From: Acetobacterium fimetarium | Lineage (GTDB): Bacteria; Bacillota; Clostridia; Eubacteriales; Eubacteriaceae | Reading direction: 5' to 3' | Length of the DNA stretch: 44,498 bases | Assembly: GCF_014284475.1 (NCBI RefSeq) | Contig: NZ_WJBC01000023.1 | Span: 1 to 44,498 of the forward strand | Shown here: positions 1 to 8,346 of the stretch, piece by piece | Layout: each line of letters starts with the position of its first letter | How positions within the stretch are numbered: position 1 is the first letter of the stretch | Translations under genes and position numbers: made by a program | The notes under the pieces: model-generated | What the model was told of the DNA's origin: nothing | Databases searched by the model: none | What the model saw: the letters and a program-made list of their open reading frames with translations, nothing else

Positions 1-730
1 TGACATCAACAGCCACAGCGACAGTCAATTCTGCAAAGAAACAATCAGCAAGCTGGGACATCAGGATGAAGCGGCCACCTTGCTGGCCGATGGCGCCTAT
101 GCAAGCACCGGCAATCACGAACAGGCCACCCAAAACAATATCGAACTAGTCACCACTGCATTAATCGGAAAAATACCCAATCCCGTACAGGGTGATTTTA
201 TCATCGATGCTGATAAGCATGAAGTGATCCAATGTCCAGCCGGAAACAAACCTTACAAAAGCAGGTACTACGAGAAAACCGGTATGTACCGGGCATCCTT
301 TAATAAAAAGACCTGTGAACAGTTCCCTTTCAACGATCAATGTGGCGTAAAATCTCAGAAAAAATCAGCCTTCGTCATGATCTCCGAAAAAATGGTACAA
401 CGTGCGTCCTATCTGAAAAAACTATCGACGGAAGCATACCGAACCTTATCCAAAAAGCGCAATGGTGTTGAAGGGATACCTTCTGTTCTTCGTCGACGCT
501 ATCTCGTGGATCGTATCCCCGTCCGGGGATTAGTGCGCACAAAAATCTGGTTTGGCTTTAAAATAGGAGCCATTAATGCAAAGCGAGTGCTCAAAGGAGC
601 CGCTGCTTTGCTGCAAAAATCAAACTTCAGTCAAACATTACATTATTTTCTTCCGAATCATCACTGGGGTGGAAATAATTTGAGTCTGGCTATTTAAAAT
701 GGGTGTTTTTGACACTCTAACCATGGTTTA
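1..730 (+). mobile_element. 3' part of an IS1182-type insertion sequence
   Basis: The window opens inside a transposase gene that ends at 697. The bases just after it (about 700-720) include a run read on the minus strand as GTTAGAGTGTCAAAAACACC, which could be the terminal inverted repeat. The other end lies outside the window, so neither the repeat nor a target duplication can be confirmed. The next readable coding sequence is a transporter without its N-terminus, so the right boundary is placed at about 720-731. Confidence 0.6.
2..697 (+). CDS. IS1182-family transposase, C-terminal part
   Basis: The reading frame is open from base 2, so the gene begins before the window; only about 231 C-terminal residues are present. 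The catalytic RNase H-fold part of a DDE transposase is recognisable: a DGAYAS motif carrying an acidic residue, then a Cys-containing insertion (CPAGNK, KKTCEQFPF, QCGV), then NGVEGIPSVLRRRY, which corresponds to the third acidic residue and the Arg-rich helix that close the family's active site. The C-terminus (GAINAKRVLKGAAALL) is also typical. The enzyme would excise and insert its own element. Family assignment is from remembered motif order; completeness of the 5' part cannot be judged. Confidence 0.8.
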   Translation, partial: DINSHSDSQFCKETISKLGHQDEAATLLADGAYASTGNHEQATQNNIELVTTALIGKIPNPVQGDFIIDADKHEVIQCPAGNKPYKSRYYEKTGMYRASFNKKTCEQFPFNDQCGVKSQKKSAFVMISEKMVQRASYLKKLSTEAYRTLSKKRNGVEGIPSVLRRRYLVDRIPVRGLVRTKIWFGFKIGAINAKRVLKGAAALLQKSNFSQTLHYFLPNHHWGGNNLSLAI

Positions 731-2038
731 CCATCGTTTGGATTTCAAATTTTTATTTATGTAGAACTCATGTTTTTTTCGGCATTCCTGACAGATGCTG
801 TCAAGATGCCAGTTGCATTGGCGGGGTCAGTTCTTATGATTACCAGTATCTTTGATCTTATCTGGGTGCCAGTCGCCGGGATCATTCTCCAGAAAAGCAA
901 TTTGAAGTGGGGGAAATTCCGGTCATGGCTGCTGATTGGTCCGCCGGTCGCAGCGATGCTCTATGTTCTCCAATTCCTGAAGATAGGCAGCTCGATGACA
1001 AACGCCATCACGGCGTGTGCCGGATTTATCATCGGTCATCTGGTTTTTGATGTTTACTATTCAGCACATATCGCAATGAACAGTGCCCTGACGGACAATG
1101 TGGATGAACGGGTTAAAATGTCGGCAAACAGAGGTATTTTTAACGCCCTGGGCTCGCTTACTTTCTCATATGTCGGGGTCAAAGCCATCCAGGGGATCAG
1201 CAAAGCGCTCAATGATCCGGCAATGGGTTACACCACGGTGGTAATCATGGTTGCTTTGCTCATGGTGTTATGTTACTGGACATTCTTCTTTCTGACAAAA
1301 GAATATGCTTTCCGCGGGACCGTGCCCGTAACCCAGAAAAAAGAGAGCATGTCAATTGCTGAAATACTCAAAGAATTGCTGCACAATCCGCCGCTAATCG
1401 GTTTGCTTTTAATTGATCTGGGTCGATATGTGGGCAAGTTTGTCGTGCTGGGTCTGTCATTCTACTATTTTAAATATGTCCTTAATGATCTGCCGGGAAT
1501 GGCGATTTTTATGACCGGTTTAACACTTGTAATGCTGGTTTCAGCGACGCTCGCGACCACCGTCTCAAAAATATTTGGACCGCGTAAGGCTTATGTTGGT
1601 GCATTATGTATTTTCATTGCCGGTCTGCTCATTACCTGGCTGGTTCCAATGTCGCCGACCGCCTTCAAGATTGTCATGCTCGTATCCTTTATTGGCTATG
1701 GTCTGCCGGATGCTCTGGTAGTAGCCATGTATGCGACCTGTGTGGACTATGGAGAATGGCGTACCGGTAAAAACGTTCGCGGTTTTATCATGGCACTTCT
1801 GACGACGCCAATTAAAGTAGGAAATTTCATAAAAAGCGTGATCATCACAACGGCATTGGCATCGGCCAGCTATGTTGCTGATATGACACCGACACCGGAA
1901 TTGATTCAGGGCATCAAAAATGGTTTTTGTCTGTATCCGGCACTGGTCATGATATTTGGCCTGGTAGTCTTTGTGATTCTCTCGCGGAAATTAAAAGACA
2001 TGGAAAACGACATCGCTGCAAAAAAAATAAAAACATAA
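713..2038 (+). pseudogene. GPH-family sugar/cation symporter, 5' end removed by IS insertion
   Basis: MFS_2 (glycoside-pentoside-hexuronide:cation symporter) protein with about 11 hydrophobic segments. The first in-frame ATG is at 770 and gives 422 residues, but the frame is open from 713, and the residues just before that ATG (GFQIFIYVELMFF) already read as the first membrane helix. Full members are usually 440-480 residues and begin with a short cytoplasmic stretch (GYGLG-like) that is missing here. There is no ribosome site before 770. The late signature DYGEWRTGKNVRGFI is intact, as is the C-terminus. It would import a sugar with a cation, substrate unknown. I infer that IS insertion replaced the start and promoter, leaving a remnant that may be silent. 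Confidence 0.75.
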
Positions 2039-2064
2039 TGAAACAGCCTCAAAAGGCGATGAAA

Positions 2065-2096
2065 AGCCCCTCTCGATTCATGAATCGCGAGGGGCT
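2065..2096. terminator. bidirectional terminator, 32-bp near-perfect palindrome
   Basis: AGCCCCTCTCGATTCA is followed directly by its reverse complement with one mismatch. A T-rich stretch follows on the plus strand and an A-run precedes it. It lies between convergent genes and can end both. Confidence 0.85.
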
Positions 2097-2100
2097 ATTA

Positions 2101-2334
2101 TTATTTTACTTCGGTTTCTTTATCAACCAGTAATTCGGACAGGATTTCGAAGAAGAAGCCTTTTGCCGATGCCAAAGATTCATTATAAGCGAACATCGCG
2201 AGCTTATGGTACTCGATGAATCCGTCGCTGTCAGTATAAGGTTTCAATCGCTGAAGAAAGTATTCGTCATCGATTTCATCTTCAAATTTCGTTTGCACGG
2301 TATTGAACACTGTGATCAATTCTTCCTTTGTCAT
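2101..2334 (-). CDS. small hypothetical protein (77 aa)
   Basis: I do not recognise a family. The protein is acidic (MTKEELITVFNTVQ at the start, ending KETEVK), probably helical, with no Cys, signal peptide or membrane segment. The start is supported by AAAGGAG seven bases before the ATG. It sits downstream of another small minus-strand gene with a gap of about 67 bases, so the two may be cotranscribed, and it ends at the bidirectional terminator. The phrase DSDGFIEYHKLAMFAYN faintly resembles an EF-hand-like loop, but the spacing does not support a calcium site. Function unknown. Confidence 0.6.
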   Translation of the reverse strand: MTKEELITVFNTVQTKFEDEIDDEYFLQRLKPYTDSDGFIEYHKLAMFAYNESLASAKGFFFEILSELLVDKETEVK

Positions 2335-2401
2335 TATTTGTCTCCTTTCGGGTTATTTCAACCAGCCGGTAATTGTGAAACGCGCAAAGAACAAACAAAA
2401 G

Positions 2402-2659
2402 TTATTGAGCTTGTTCTTCTTTTAAACACCAGTCTACGTATTCTCCCGGTTTATTATTTTCCCCAGGGACCCAGACGCTGATTACTAATTTTTCCAGCTT
2501 TTCCATTGACTCGGTGTCGTTTAATTCTTGAGCTTTTTCATAAGCTTTTAGGATCCAGTTTTTGGTGAGTTTTTGAAAATCTCCCCCTTCAGTTTGAATA
2601 TAATCATGTCTTATATTCAATTTTCCATCAATCACTTTACTTGAGTATCTTAAGGCCAT
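2402..2659 (-). CDS. small hypothetical protein (85 aa)
   Basis: Unrecognised small soluble protein, starting MALRYSSKVIDGKLNI and ending DWCLKEEQAQ. The start is well supported by GAGGAGGT about seven bases upstream and by a good minus-strand promoter at about 2703-2708. There are no membrane segments and one Cys. Mixed polar and helical composition suggests a small cytosolic protein. Gene order suggests one transcript with the 77-residue gene downstream. No function can be assigned. Confidence 0.6.
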   Translation of the reverse strand: MALRYSSKVIDGKLNIRHDYIQTEGGDFQKLTKNWILKAYEKAQELNDTESMEKLEKLVISVWVPGENNKPGEYVDWCLKEEQAQ

Positions 2660-2702
2660 TTTTAAAACCTCCTCGAATTGTTTATTTGCTTAATTTGTTT
2701 AT

Positions 2703-2708
2703 ATTATA
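2703..2708 (-). promoter_or_regulatory. extended -10 promoter for the two small minus-strand genes
   Basis: On the minus strand TGTGCTATAAT gives an extended -10 (TG, one base, TATAAT) about 45 bases before the ATG at 2659. No -35 box is found at 16-18 bases, which fits an extended -10 promoter. Confidence 0.5.
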
Positions 2709-2856
2709 GCACATAAGTATATGTCAGGGCTTTTCAAATTATTTTTTATTTTTCTGGCTCAAAATCGTGAAATGCCAGAAATAAAAGTTGGGGAAATCGG
2801 TTCATGTGAGCTAACCATGTGGAACCGGTTTATGTGAAATGAAAATAATTTCAGTA

Positions 2857-2885
2857 TTGACAGGGAATCAAAACAAGAATATGTT
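2857..2885 (+). promoter_or_regulatory. sigma-A promoter for the PHP gene
   Basis: TTGACA (2857-2862), a 17-base spacer and TATGTT (2880-2885), 35 bases before the ATG. Upstream, GGTTYATGTGA occurs twice (about 2799 and 2827), a possible direct-repeat operator. Confidence 0.6.
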
Positions 2886-2920
2886 TAGATCAACAACTAA
2901 AATTTAAAAAGGAGGACCGA

Positions 2921-3817
2921 ATGGGAAAGCTGGATCTACACGTTCATACCCGGGCAAGCGGAGATGGAGAACTGTCAGGTGAGGAAATCATCAGGCTTGC
3001 AGTCAAAGAAAATGTCACGACACTCGCGATCACGGACCATGATTCAATCGAAGAGGTTAAAAATGCGGTGGCCTGGGGAGAACGCCTGAATGTGGAAGTG
3101 ATACCGGGTTCCGAAGTGTTTTGCCGAAACAAAGATAAACTGGTTCACATGCTGGCATACTACATCGATTTGGACAACTCCCCCATCGCCAGGATGATTG
3201 ACAATATTCATGGGGATCGGAAACGGTGGCTTAAAGCTCAAATTGAATTGCTGGAGGAGAAGGGCTTTTATATCGATCAAAAATATGTCTATGAGTTCTG
3301 CAAGGACAATCCTCCGTTGCCATCCGCGGTCTCATACGCTATTTTTAAAGATGAACGAAACAATAGCAATCCTCTTGTCAGGGAATATAAAGAAAAATGC
3401 GAAAACCCGGTGCATGAATTTGTCCTGCGATTATTATTCTATGGGAAACCATTTTTTTCGCCTAATTATATTCCGGAAACCAAAGCGTTTATTGATGCGG
3501 TTCATCAAAGCGGCGGCGTTCCGATATTGGCACATCCGGGATACAAACAAATGGAAGTGGATTTTGACAACACGGCGTTCATTGACGATTTAGTAGCACA
3601 GGGAATTTCCGGGGTCGAAGCGTACTATACCACCCATACAGAAGAAGAAACGGCGAAATATCTGGCGTACTGCCAAAGACACCAATTAATTGTGACCGCC
3701 GGCAGTGATTTTCACGGAAAATTCAAGCCGTCCATTTCATTGGGCCAATTAAAGACAACTGATTATAAAATCGTTGAAGACTTAAAAAAAGAAAGAGACA
3801 AGATCCGACATATTTGA
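2921..3817 (+). CDS. PHP-domain phosphoesterase (YciV/TrpH-like)
   Basis: PHP metal-dependent phosphoesterase of 298 residues. The metal ligands appear in family order: LDLHVHT at residues 4-10, ITDHDS near 37-42, GSEVF, the late AHPGY motif, and AGSDFHGK near the C-terminus. The usual family length is about 280-300 residues, so it is complete. Known relatives (E. coli RnaAM/YciV) remove 5' nucleotides from short RNAs or hydrolyse 3',5'-bisphosphonucleotides; which of these applies here is not visible. AAAGGAGG lies eight bases before the ATG, and a consensus promoter precedes it. It appears monocistronic, with a hairpin terminator downstream. Cytosolic. Confidence 0.85.
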   Translation: MGKLDLHVHTRASGDGELSGEEIIRLAVKENVTTLAITDHDSIEEVKNAVAWGERLNVEVIPGSEVFCRNKDKLVHMLAYYIDLDNSPIARMIDNIHGDRKRWLKAQIELLEEKGFYIDQKYVYEFCKDNPPLPSAVSYAIFKDERNNSNPLVREYKEKCENPVHEFVLRLLFYGKPFFSPNYIPETKAFIDAVHQSGGVPILAHPGYKQMEVDFDNTAFIDDLVAQGISGVEAYYTTHTEEETAKYLAYCQRHQLIVTAGSDFHGKFKPSISLGQLKTTDYKIVEDLKKERDKIRHI

Positions 3818-3870
3818 GCGGAAAATGCTGTTGAATGCCGCGGTTCAATTGCAAACGGAAAAAAAGACTA

Positions 3871-3929
3871 AAAGGCTGGTGCAAAAAAGTAAGATTGATT
3901 CATGATTACTTTTGGACGCCAGCTTTTTT
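3871..3929 (+). terminator. terminator after the PHP gene
   Basis: GCTGG...AAAAGTAA pairs with TTACTTTT...CCAGC in a long, partly interrupted stem, followed by TTTTTT (about 3923-3929). Confidence 0.65.
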
Positions 3930-4081
3930 GCGGGTGGTAATGAGTCAGCACTGGGCGAATGAACGGAAGATCAGGAATAAAAGCGAGCGTGTTTTGATGA
4001 GTGGTAAAAACAAATCCATATTTAGATAATAGTATAAACAATCTATAATACTCCTATATTAAAGAAAAGAAAAGACTTTGT

Positions 4082-4110
4082 TTGAAAAAGAATATGATTA
4101 AGCGTATAAT
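4082..4110 (+). promoter_or_regulatory. sigma-A promoter for the 4260 gene
   Basis: TTGAAA (4082-4087), a 17-base spacer and a consensus TATAAT (4105-4110). The leader to the ATG is about 145 bases long. Confidence 0.65.
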
Positions 4111-4259
4111 TAAGAGGAAGAATACTTTTAGTAGCCATCTGATCGGAATGATTGATAAAAAATTCAGAGAGATCACCCCGGCAATCGTGCGCAATTGACG
4201 GTTGTCGGAGTGATCAGGAAAAAAATCGAGTAAATAAAAAAATAATAAGGAGTGAAAAG

Positions 4260-5321
4260 ATGACTGATTTATTAAATACAGCAGTTTCACATAAAACGTT
4301 TGGCGATGGGACGATTACGGATATCGATAATAATTATATCACTGTTACGTTTGAGACTTGTAAAAAGAAATTTGTTTATCCAGAGGCGTTCAAAAATTTT
4401 TTAGAGCTTCATGATACTGTAATTTCGGAGAAAGTCAATGAAGTGATAAGAATAAAGGAAATACAAGAGCAGAAAGAAAAACAGGAACAGGAACTGATCG
4501 AGAAAGAGGAAGCAGCCAAGAAGCTTCAGGAAAGATTTAATGCCGAACTGCAGAAAAAAACATCAAAAAATAAGAAAAAAGCAGACGGGCATCGGAATCT
4601 TGCGTTTAAATGCAATTATTGCAATGGCGGAGAGTCGTCAGCTCAGATCGGTTATCAGGGGTTTTGCAGTGACGAAGTCATTGCGTACAATATCGACAAA
4701 AAACATCAGGCTGGGTGCAGCGATGAAAAGAGTCCCTGTCGATTATATCAGAATGGAAAAATGACCAGAGCAGAATTGGATGGTTTAATGAGCGGCGGGG
4801 ATGAGCAGTGTCATATTTGTGATGAAAGCCAGATGCTCAAAATTTGGAAAGCTTCGGCAGGACGGGTGCAGTACGGCGATAACAAGGGCAAACCCAAGAA
4901 GCTGAAAGATTTGCCATGTAATAGTCTGGCTCTGCTGACCACCAGACTGCCGCGGGCGAAAGAAGAAGAGCGGATCATTTTCGGCATATTTTTAGTCGAC
5001 GATGTCTTTGAGGGTGACGATGTCGATCCGGGCTATGTCGCTGCAAAAGCGCAATACAGCATCAAACTGACGCCTGAAGAAGCGATGAAAATGAAATTCT
5101 GGGACTTCTACACAAACCCCAATAAAAAGGATGTCATCCAGTGGGGTTCCGGTCTGTTCCGTTACCTCAATGACGATCAGGCGATCCAAATTTTACAGGC
5201 GGTGGTTGAATTAAAAGAAAATACGGCGGAAGCTCAATTGGCTACAGATATTTTAGACTATTTTTGCCAGATAAACAAAATAGCTATGGCTGTGCATGAA
5301 GAACAGAGTGCCAGTTTGTAG
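4260..5321 (+). CDS. uncharacterised Tudor-like/coiled-coil/Cys-rich protein
   Basis: 353 residues. The ATG at 4260 is chosen because AAGGAGTG lies just upstream; the longer open frame upstream has no ribosome site. Residues 5-45 (HKTFGDGTITDIDNNYITVTF) match the small Tudor/CarD-like beta-barrel seen at the start or end of many clostridial proteins. A highly charged Glu/Lys/Gln coiled coil follows (about 60-115). A central region with CNYCNGG, a spaced CSDE, SPCRLY and CHICDE suggests zinc binding. The C-terminal 150 residues form a conserved-looking globular domain (FGIFLVDDVFEGDDV, KFWDFYTNPN). No enzyme family is recognised. A nucleic-acid or zinc-binding role is a guess. Single gene under its own promoter. 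Confidence 0.7.
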   Translation: MTDLLNTAVSHKTFGDGTITDIDNNYITVTFETCKKKFVYPEAFKNFLELHDTVISEKVNEVIRIKEIQEQKEKQEQELIEKEEAAKKLQERFNAELQKKTSKNKKKADGHRNLAFKCNYCNGGESSAQIGYQGFCSDEVIAYNIDKKHQAGCSDEKSPCRLYQNGKMTRAELDGLMSGGDEQCHICDESQMLKIWKASAGRVQYGDNKGKPKKLKDLPCNSLALLTTRLPRAKEEERIIFGIFLVDDVFEGDDVDPGYVAAKAQYSIKLTPEEAMKMKFWDFYTNPNKKDVIQWGSGLFRYLNDDQAIQILQAVVELKENTAEAQLATDILDYFCQINKIAMAVHEEQSASL

Positions 5322-5476
5322 CGCTTTCCGGCAAGATGCAAAATGACAATCAACAAGAGCCGTTATTCAATTTTCAAATCATTTGAGGAGAAGAATTAGT
5401 GGTAAAATTTCAGAATCAGGGGTATATTAAAGGATATTAAAAATTTTCTGAGAATACGGGTGGAGGTGTAAAACTT

Positions 5477-5833
5477 ATGATAAAAAAACAAGACAAGCAG
5501 ATGCATCAGGTGCTTAAAAATTTTGTCATTATTTTTATACCGATTCTCATCATTGTGATGATCCTGACTTCTCTTTACGTGAGAATGAATATTGAGAATG
5601 AAAAAAGCATCATAAAAATCAAACAGATGAATACCGCTGAGATTGTCAATGCGAACGTTAAAATGATTTTTGAAGGAATCAATTCGGATGGCAGTATCAT
5701 TCTGAACTCAAACGAATTGAATCTATTTATAAAAGAAAACAGTGTGACTGAAAACAGAAACGAAGTGATCCGCATGTTTTCAAATATCGGGTCCAACAAA
5801 AAAATACAATTCAATCCGGATTATCAACAATGA
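5477..5833 (+). CDS. N-terminal fragment of a Cache-PAS-GGDEF-EAL protein
   Basis: 118 residues: a short cytoplasmic start, one membrane helix (about 13-35, NFVIIFIPILIIVMILTSLY) and the first part of an extracellular Cache sensor domain (helix ending FSNIGSNKK). GTGGAGGTG lies ahead of the ATG. The frame leaves the conserved sequence inside an A7 run (5798-5804) and stops at 5833, while the expected continuation (IRIINNDGFEEIRVNY) is found one base further on, in the frame of the next entry. On its own it would be a membrane stub with no output domain, so it is best read as the first 109 residues of one roughly 903-residue protein. Confidence 0.75.
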   Translation: MIKKQDKQMHQVLKNFVIIFIPILIIVMILTSLYVRMNIENEKSIIKIKQMNTAEIVNANVKMIFEGINSDGSIILNSNELNLFIKENSVTENRNEVIRMFSNIGSNKKIQFNPDYQQ

Positions 5834-5852
5834 CGGGTTTGAAGAAATAAGA

Positions 5853-8189
5853 GTGAATTACCAAAACGGAAAGGCCCAACCGGTGGCGGATAGTGCGCTG
5901 CAGTATAAAGGGGACCGGTACTACTTTTCGGAAGGAATGAAGCTGGCAAAAGGTGAGATTTACATATCTCCCCTGGATCTGAATGTTGAAAACAATCAAA
6001 TTGAGACGCCGGAAAAATCGGTGATTCGTTTCATCATACCGCTCTTTAACGAAAATAATGAAAAAAAAGGGATATTAATTCTCGACTATCTGGCGCAGAA
6101 TCTGTTGAATCAAATTAAAAGTGATTCAAACAATACAATGGGGATGGAAACCCTGCTGCTGAATGAGAACGGCTATTATCTGATCAATGATGGAAAGACT
6201 TTTTTATCGATCAACGACGATGCGAAAAACATTTCTTTTGGGGAAGAACAGCCTGATTTCTGGAAATCCATACAAAACAATGAATCCGGCTATTTTGAGG
6301 ACGATAAAAACATCTTTTGTTTTGCGTCAATTTATCCATTGGACGGGTATCACAATATTCGATGGATACTGGTTGAGTATGTCCCGATGAGTGGCCTGAG
6401 CATTTTCAACAATGAAGCCAACCAAAAGATTATCACAATTTCAGTACTTTTGACGTTTGTTTTTTTGTTCGTCAGCCTGGTTGCCGCCTGGCTTTTGATG
6501 CAGAAAAAAGAAGCCAGCGAACGGGAAAAATTAACGGATAATATTTTCAAGAACTCCAAAGAAGGCATGATCATCATGGATGCACAAACACGGATTATTT
6601 ATGTGAATCCTGCTTTTTCCCTAATAATCGGGTATTCGGAAGAAGAGGTACTGGGGCGAAAGCCGAGTGAATTCAAGAAAGATAAAAGACTGGAATTATT
6701 ATACAATATGATCCGCAATGCAGTTAACGATTATGGAAGTTGGCAGGGGGAAATCCTCGATCAAAGAAAAGACGGGACAACCTATCCTCGCTACCTGACC
6801 GTTTCTAAAGTTTTTGACAGCAAAAGCAAGGAATTGATCAATTATCTGGAAGTCTTTGAGGACCTTACCAGTGCCAAAATGATCGAAGCGACCATTGATA
6901 AAATTAAAAACTATGATGAAATCACCGGGCTGCCAACTCAAATGCTGTTTGAACAGAAGATGAAAGATCTGATTAAGCAATATGACAACATCACCCTTAT
7001 TATTCTGCAGATCACGAATTTCGATACCTTGTATGACAATCTGGGAAAGACTTTCGGAGCTGAAATTATAAAAGAAGTCACAAATCGCATCAAGGCATTT
7101 CTGAATGAAGAAGATCTGATCGGAAAATTCCATCGAGATCAGTTCATTGTTGCCAGGGTTAACAGCAGCGAAAAGCTGGAATTGGAGCATTTCCTCGACA
7201 AATTACTGTGCTTTCTGCAGGAGTCGATTGATATCAGCGGTAAAAAAAGCTATCTGAATATTTCCATCGGGGTCGCAATGTTTCAGGAGCATAGTGCGGA
7301 TATTGAAAAACTGATCGGCTTTGCCAACATTGCCAAGAACTATGCCATCCAAACCGGGGACAATACCTATGTTTATTATGAAAAGGAAATAAAACATAAT
7401 TATCTGAAAAACCTCAAGCTGGAAACGGAATTGAGAAGTGCCCTTAAAAAGAACGAGCTGAGTTTAAACTATCAGCCGCAGATCACAACAGGTACTGAAG
7501 AGATAGTCGGAATGGAAGCGCTGCTTAGGTGGAACAACGATGAACTGGGAAGAGTGGGACCGGATCAATTCATACCGGTTGCTGAAAAGACGGAATTGAT
7601 TATTCCCATTGGAATCTGGGTTTTGGAAGAAGCCATTAAACAGAACAAAAAATGGAGCGAATTGACAAAACGCCGACTGGTGGTGGCGGTCAATCTATCA
7701 CCGGTCCAGTTTAAAAACGATGATCTGCATGAGGTAATAAAACAGTTGCTGAATAAATATGATCTGCCGCCTGAACTCCTGGAAGTGGAAGTGACGGAAG
7801 GTATTCTGGTCAAAAACATCGACAGTATCAAAAGCAAACTGGATAAGATCGAAGCATTGGGCGTTAAGGTATCCATTGATGATTTTGGAACCGGCTATTC
7901 TTCATTGAAATACCTGCAGCGACTTAATTTTGACAAGCTGAAAATTGACCGCGAGTTTATCAAAGACTATCCGGAAAAAGACAATGGAAGTATTGCCAAA
8001 ATGATCATCGGCCTGGCCAATCAAATTGGTTTGAAAGTATTGGCCGAGGGTGTTGAAACCAGGGAACAGTTTATCTTTTTAAAAGAAAACAGATGTGATG
8101 AAATTCAGGGATACTATTTTTATAAACCGATGACGGTCAGTGATTTTGAAAAAATGATTATCGATGAAAAAATGCAAAAGAAACAATGA
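5853..8189 (+). CDS. Cache-PAS-degenerate GGDEF-EAL c-di-GMP phosphodiesterase (5' part frameshifted)
   Basis: 778 residues from a GTG at 5853 that lacks a good ribosome site; the true product probably starts at 5477. In this numbering: remainder of a Cache sensor (1-190), membrane helix (193-215), PAS (about 225-345), GGDEF-like domain (350-510) and EAL domain (520-770). The GGDEF signature is replaced by KFHRDQF, so diguanylate cyclase activity is not expected. The EAL domain keeps EALLRW, NLSPVQF, EVTEG, DDFGTGYSS, a late AEGVE and QGYYF, so hydrolysis of c-di-GMP to pGpG is likely. An extracellular ligand would control c-di-GMP turnover. Monocistronic, followed by a strong terminator. Residue assignments are seen; activity is inferred from the family. 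Confidence 0.85.
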   Translation: MNYQNGKAQPVADSALQYKGDRYYFSEGMKLAKGEIYISPLDLNVENNQIETPEKSVIRFIIPLFNENNEKKGILILDYLAQNLLNQIKSDSNNTMGMETLLLNENGYYLINDGKTFLSINDDAKNISFGEEQPDFWKSIQNNESGYFEDDKNIFCFASIYPLDGYHNIRWILVEYVPMSGLSIFNNEANQKIITISVLLTFVFLFVSLVAAWLLMQKKEASEREKLTDNIFKNSKEGMIIMDAQTRIIYVNPAFSLIIGYSEEEVLGRKPSEFKKDKRLELLYNMIRNAVNDYGSWQGEILDQRKDGTTYPRYLTVSKVFDSKSKELINYLEVFEDLTSAKMIEATIDKIKNYDEITGLPTQMLFEQKMKDLIKQYDNITLIILQITNFDTLYDNLGKTFGAEIIKEVTNRIKAFLNEEDLIGKFHRDQFIVARVNSSEKLELEHFLDKLLCFLQESIDISGKKSYLNISIGVAMFQEHSADIEKLIGFANIAKNYAIQTGDNTYVYYEKEIKHNYLKNLKLETELRSALKKNELSLNYQPQITTGTEEIVGMEALLRWNNDELGRVGPDQFIPVAEKTELIIPIGIWVLEEAIKQNKKWSELTKRRLVVAVNLSPVQFKNDDLHEVIKQLLNKYDLPPELLEVEVTEGILVKNIDSIKSKLDKIEALGVKVSIDDFGTGYSSLKYLQRLNFDKLKIDREFIKDYPEKDNGSIAKMIIGLANQIGLKVLAEGVETREQFIFLKENRCDEIQGYYFYKPMTVSDFEKMIIDEKMQKKQ

Positions 8190-8206
8190 CGAATTGAAAA
8201 CAGATT

Positions 8207-8262
8207 AAAAACCCCGTGGCTGGTGCAAGGCAAGACAGCAGCTGCGGGGTTTTATTTTTTTT
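8207..8262 (+). terminator. terminator after the c-di-GMP gene
   Basis: AAAACCCCG-tg-GCTG pairs with CAGC-tg-CGGGGTTTT around a 16-base loop, followed by a long T tract. Confidence 0.85.
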
Positions 8263-8346
8263 GTTTCGGGTTCACTAAGTCTAATAAAATAGGGTAGATA
8301 AAAAGAAAGAAATTGTTTGTGATCACTATTTCAGGAGGATATCGTC

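Noticed and set aside
3835-4029. 64-codon plus-strand ORF after the PHP gene
   Set aside because: It runs through the terminator hairpin, has no ribosome site and has a composition unlike a protein.
3874-8228. 11-base identity (GGCTGGTGCAA) shared by two terminators at 3874 and 8218
   Set aside because: Matches of this length are expected by chance many times in 44 kb.
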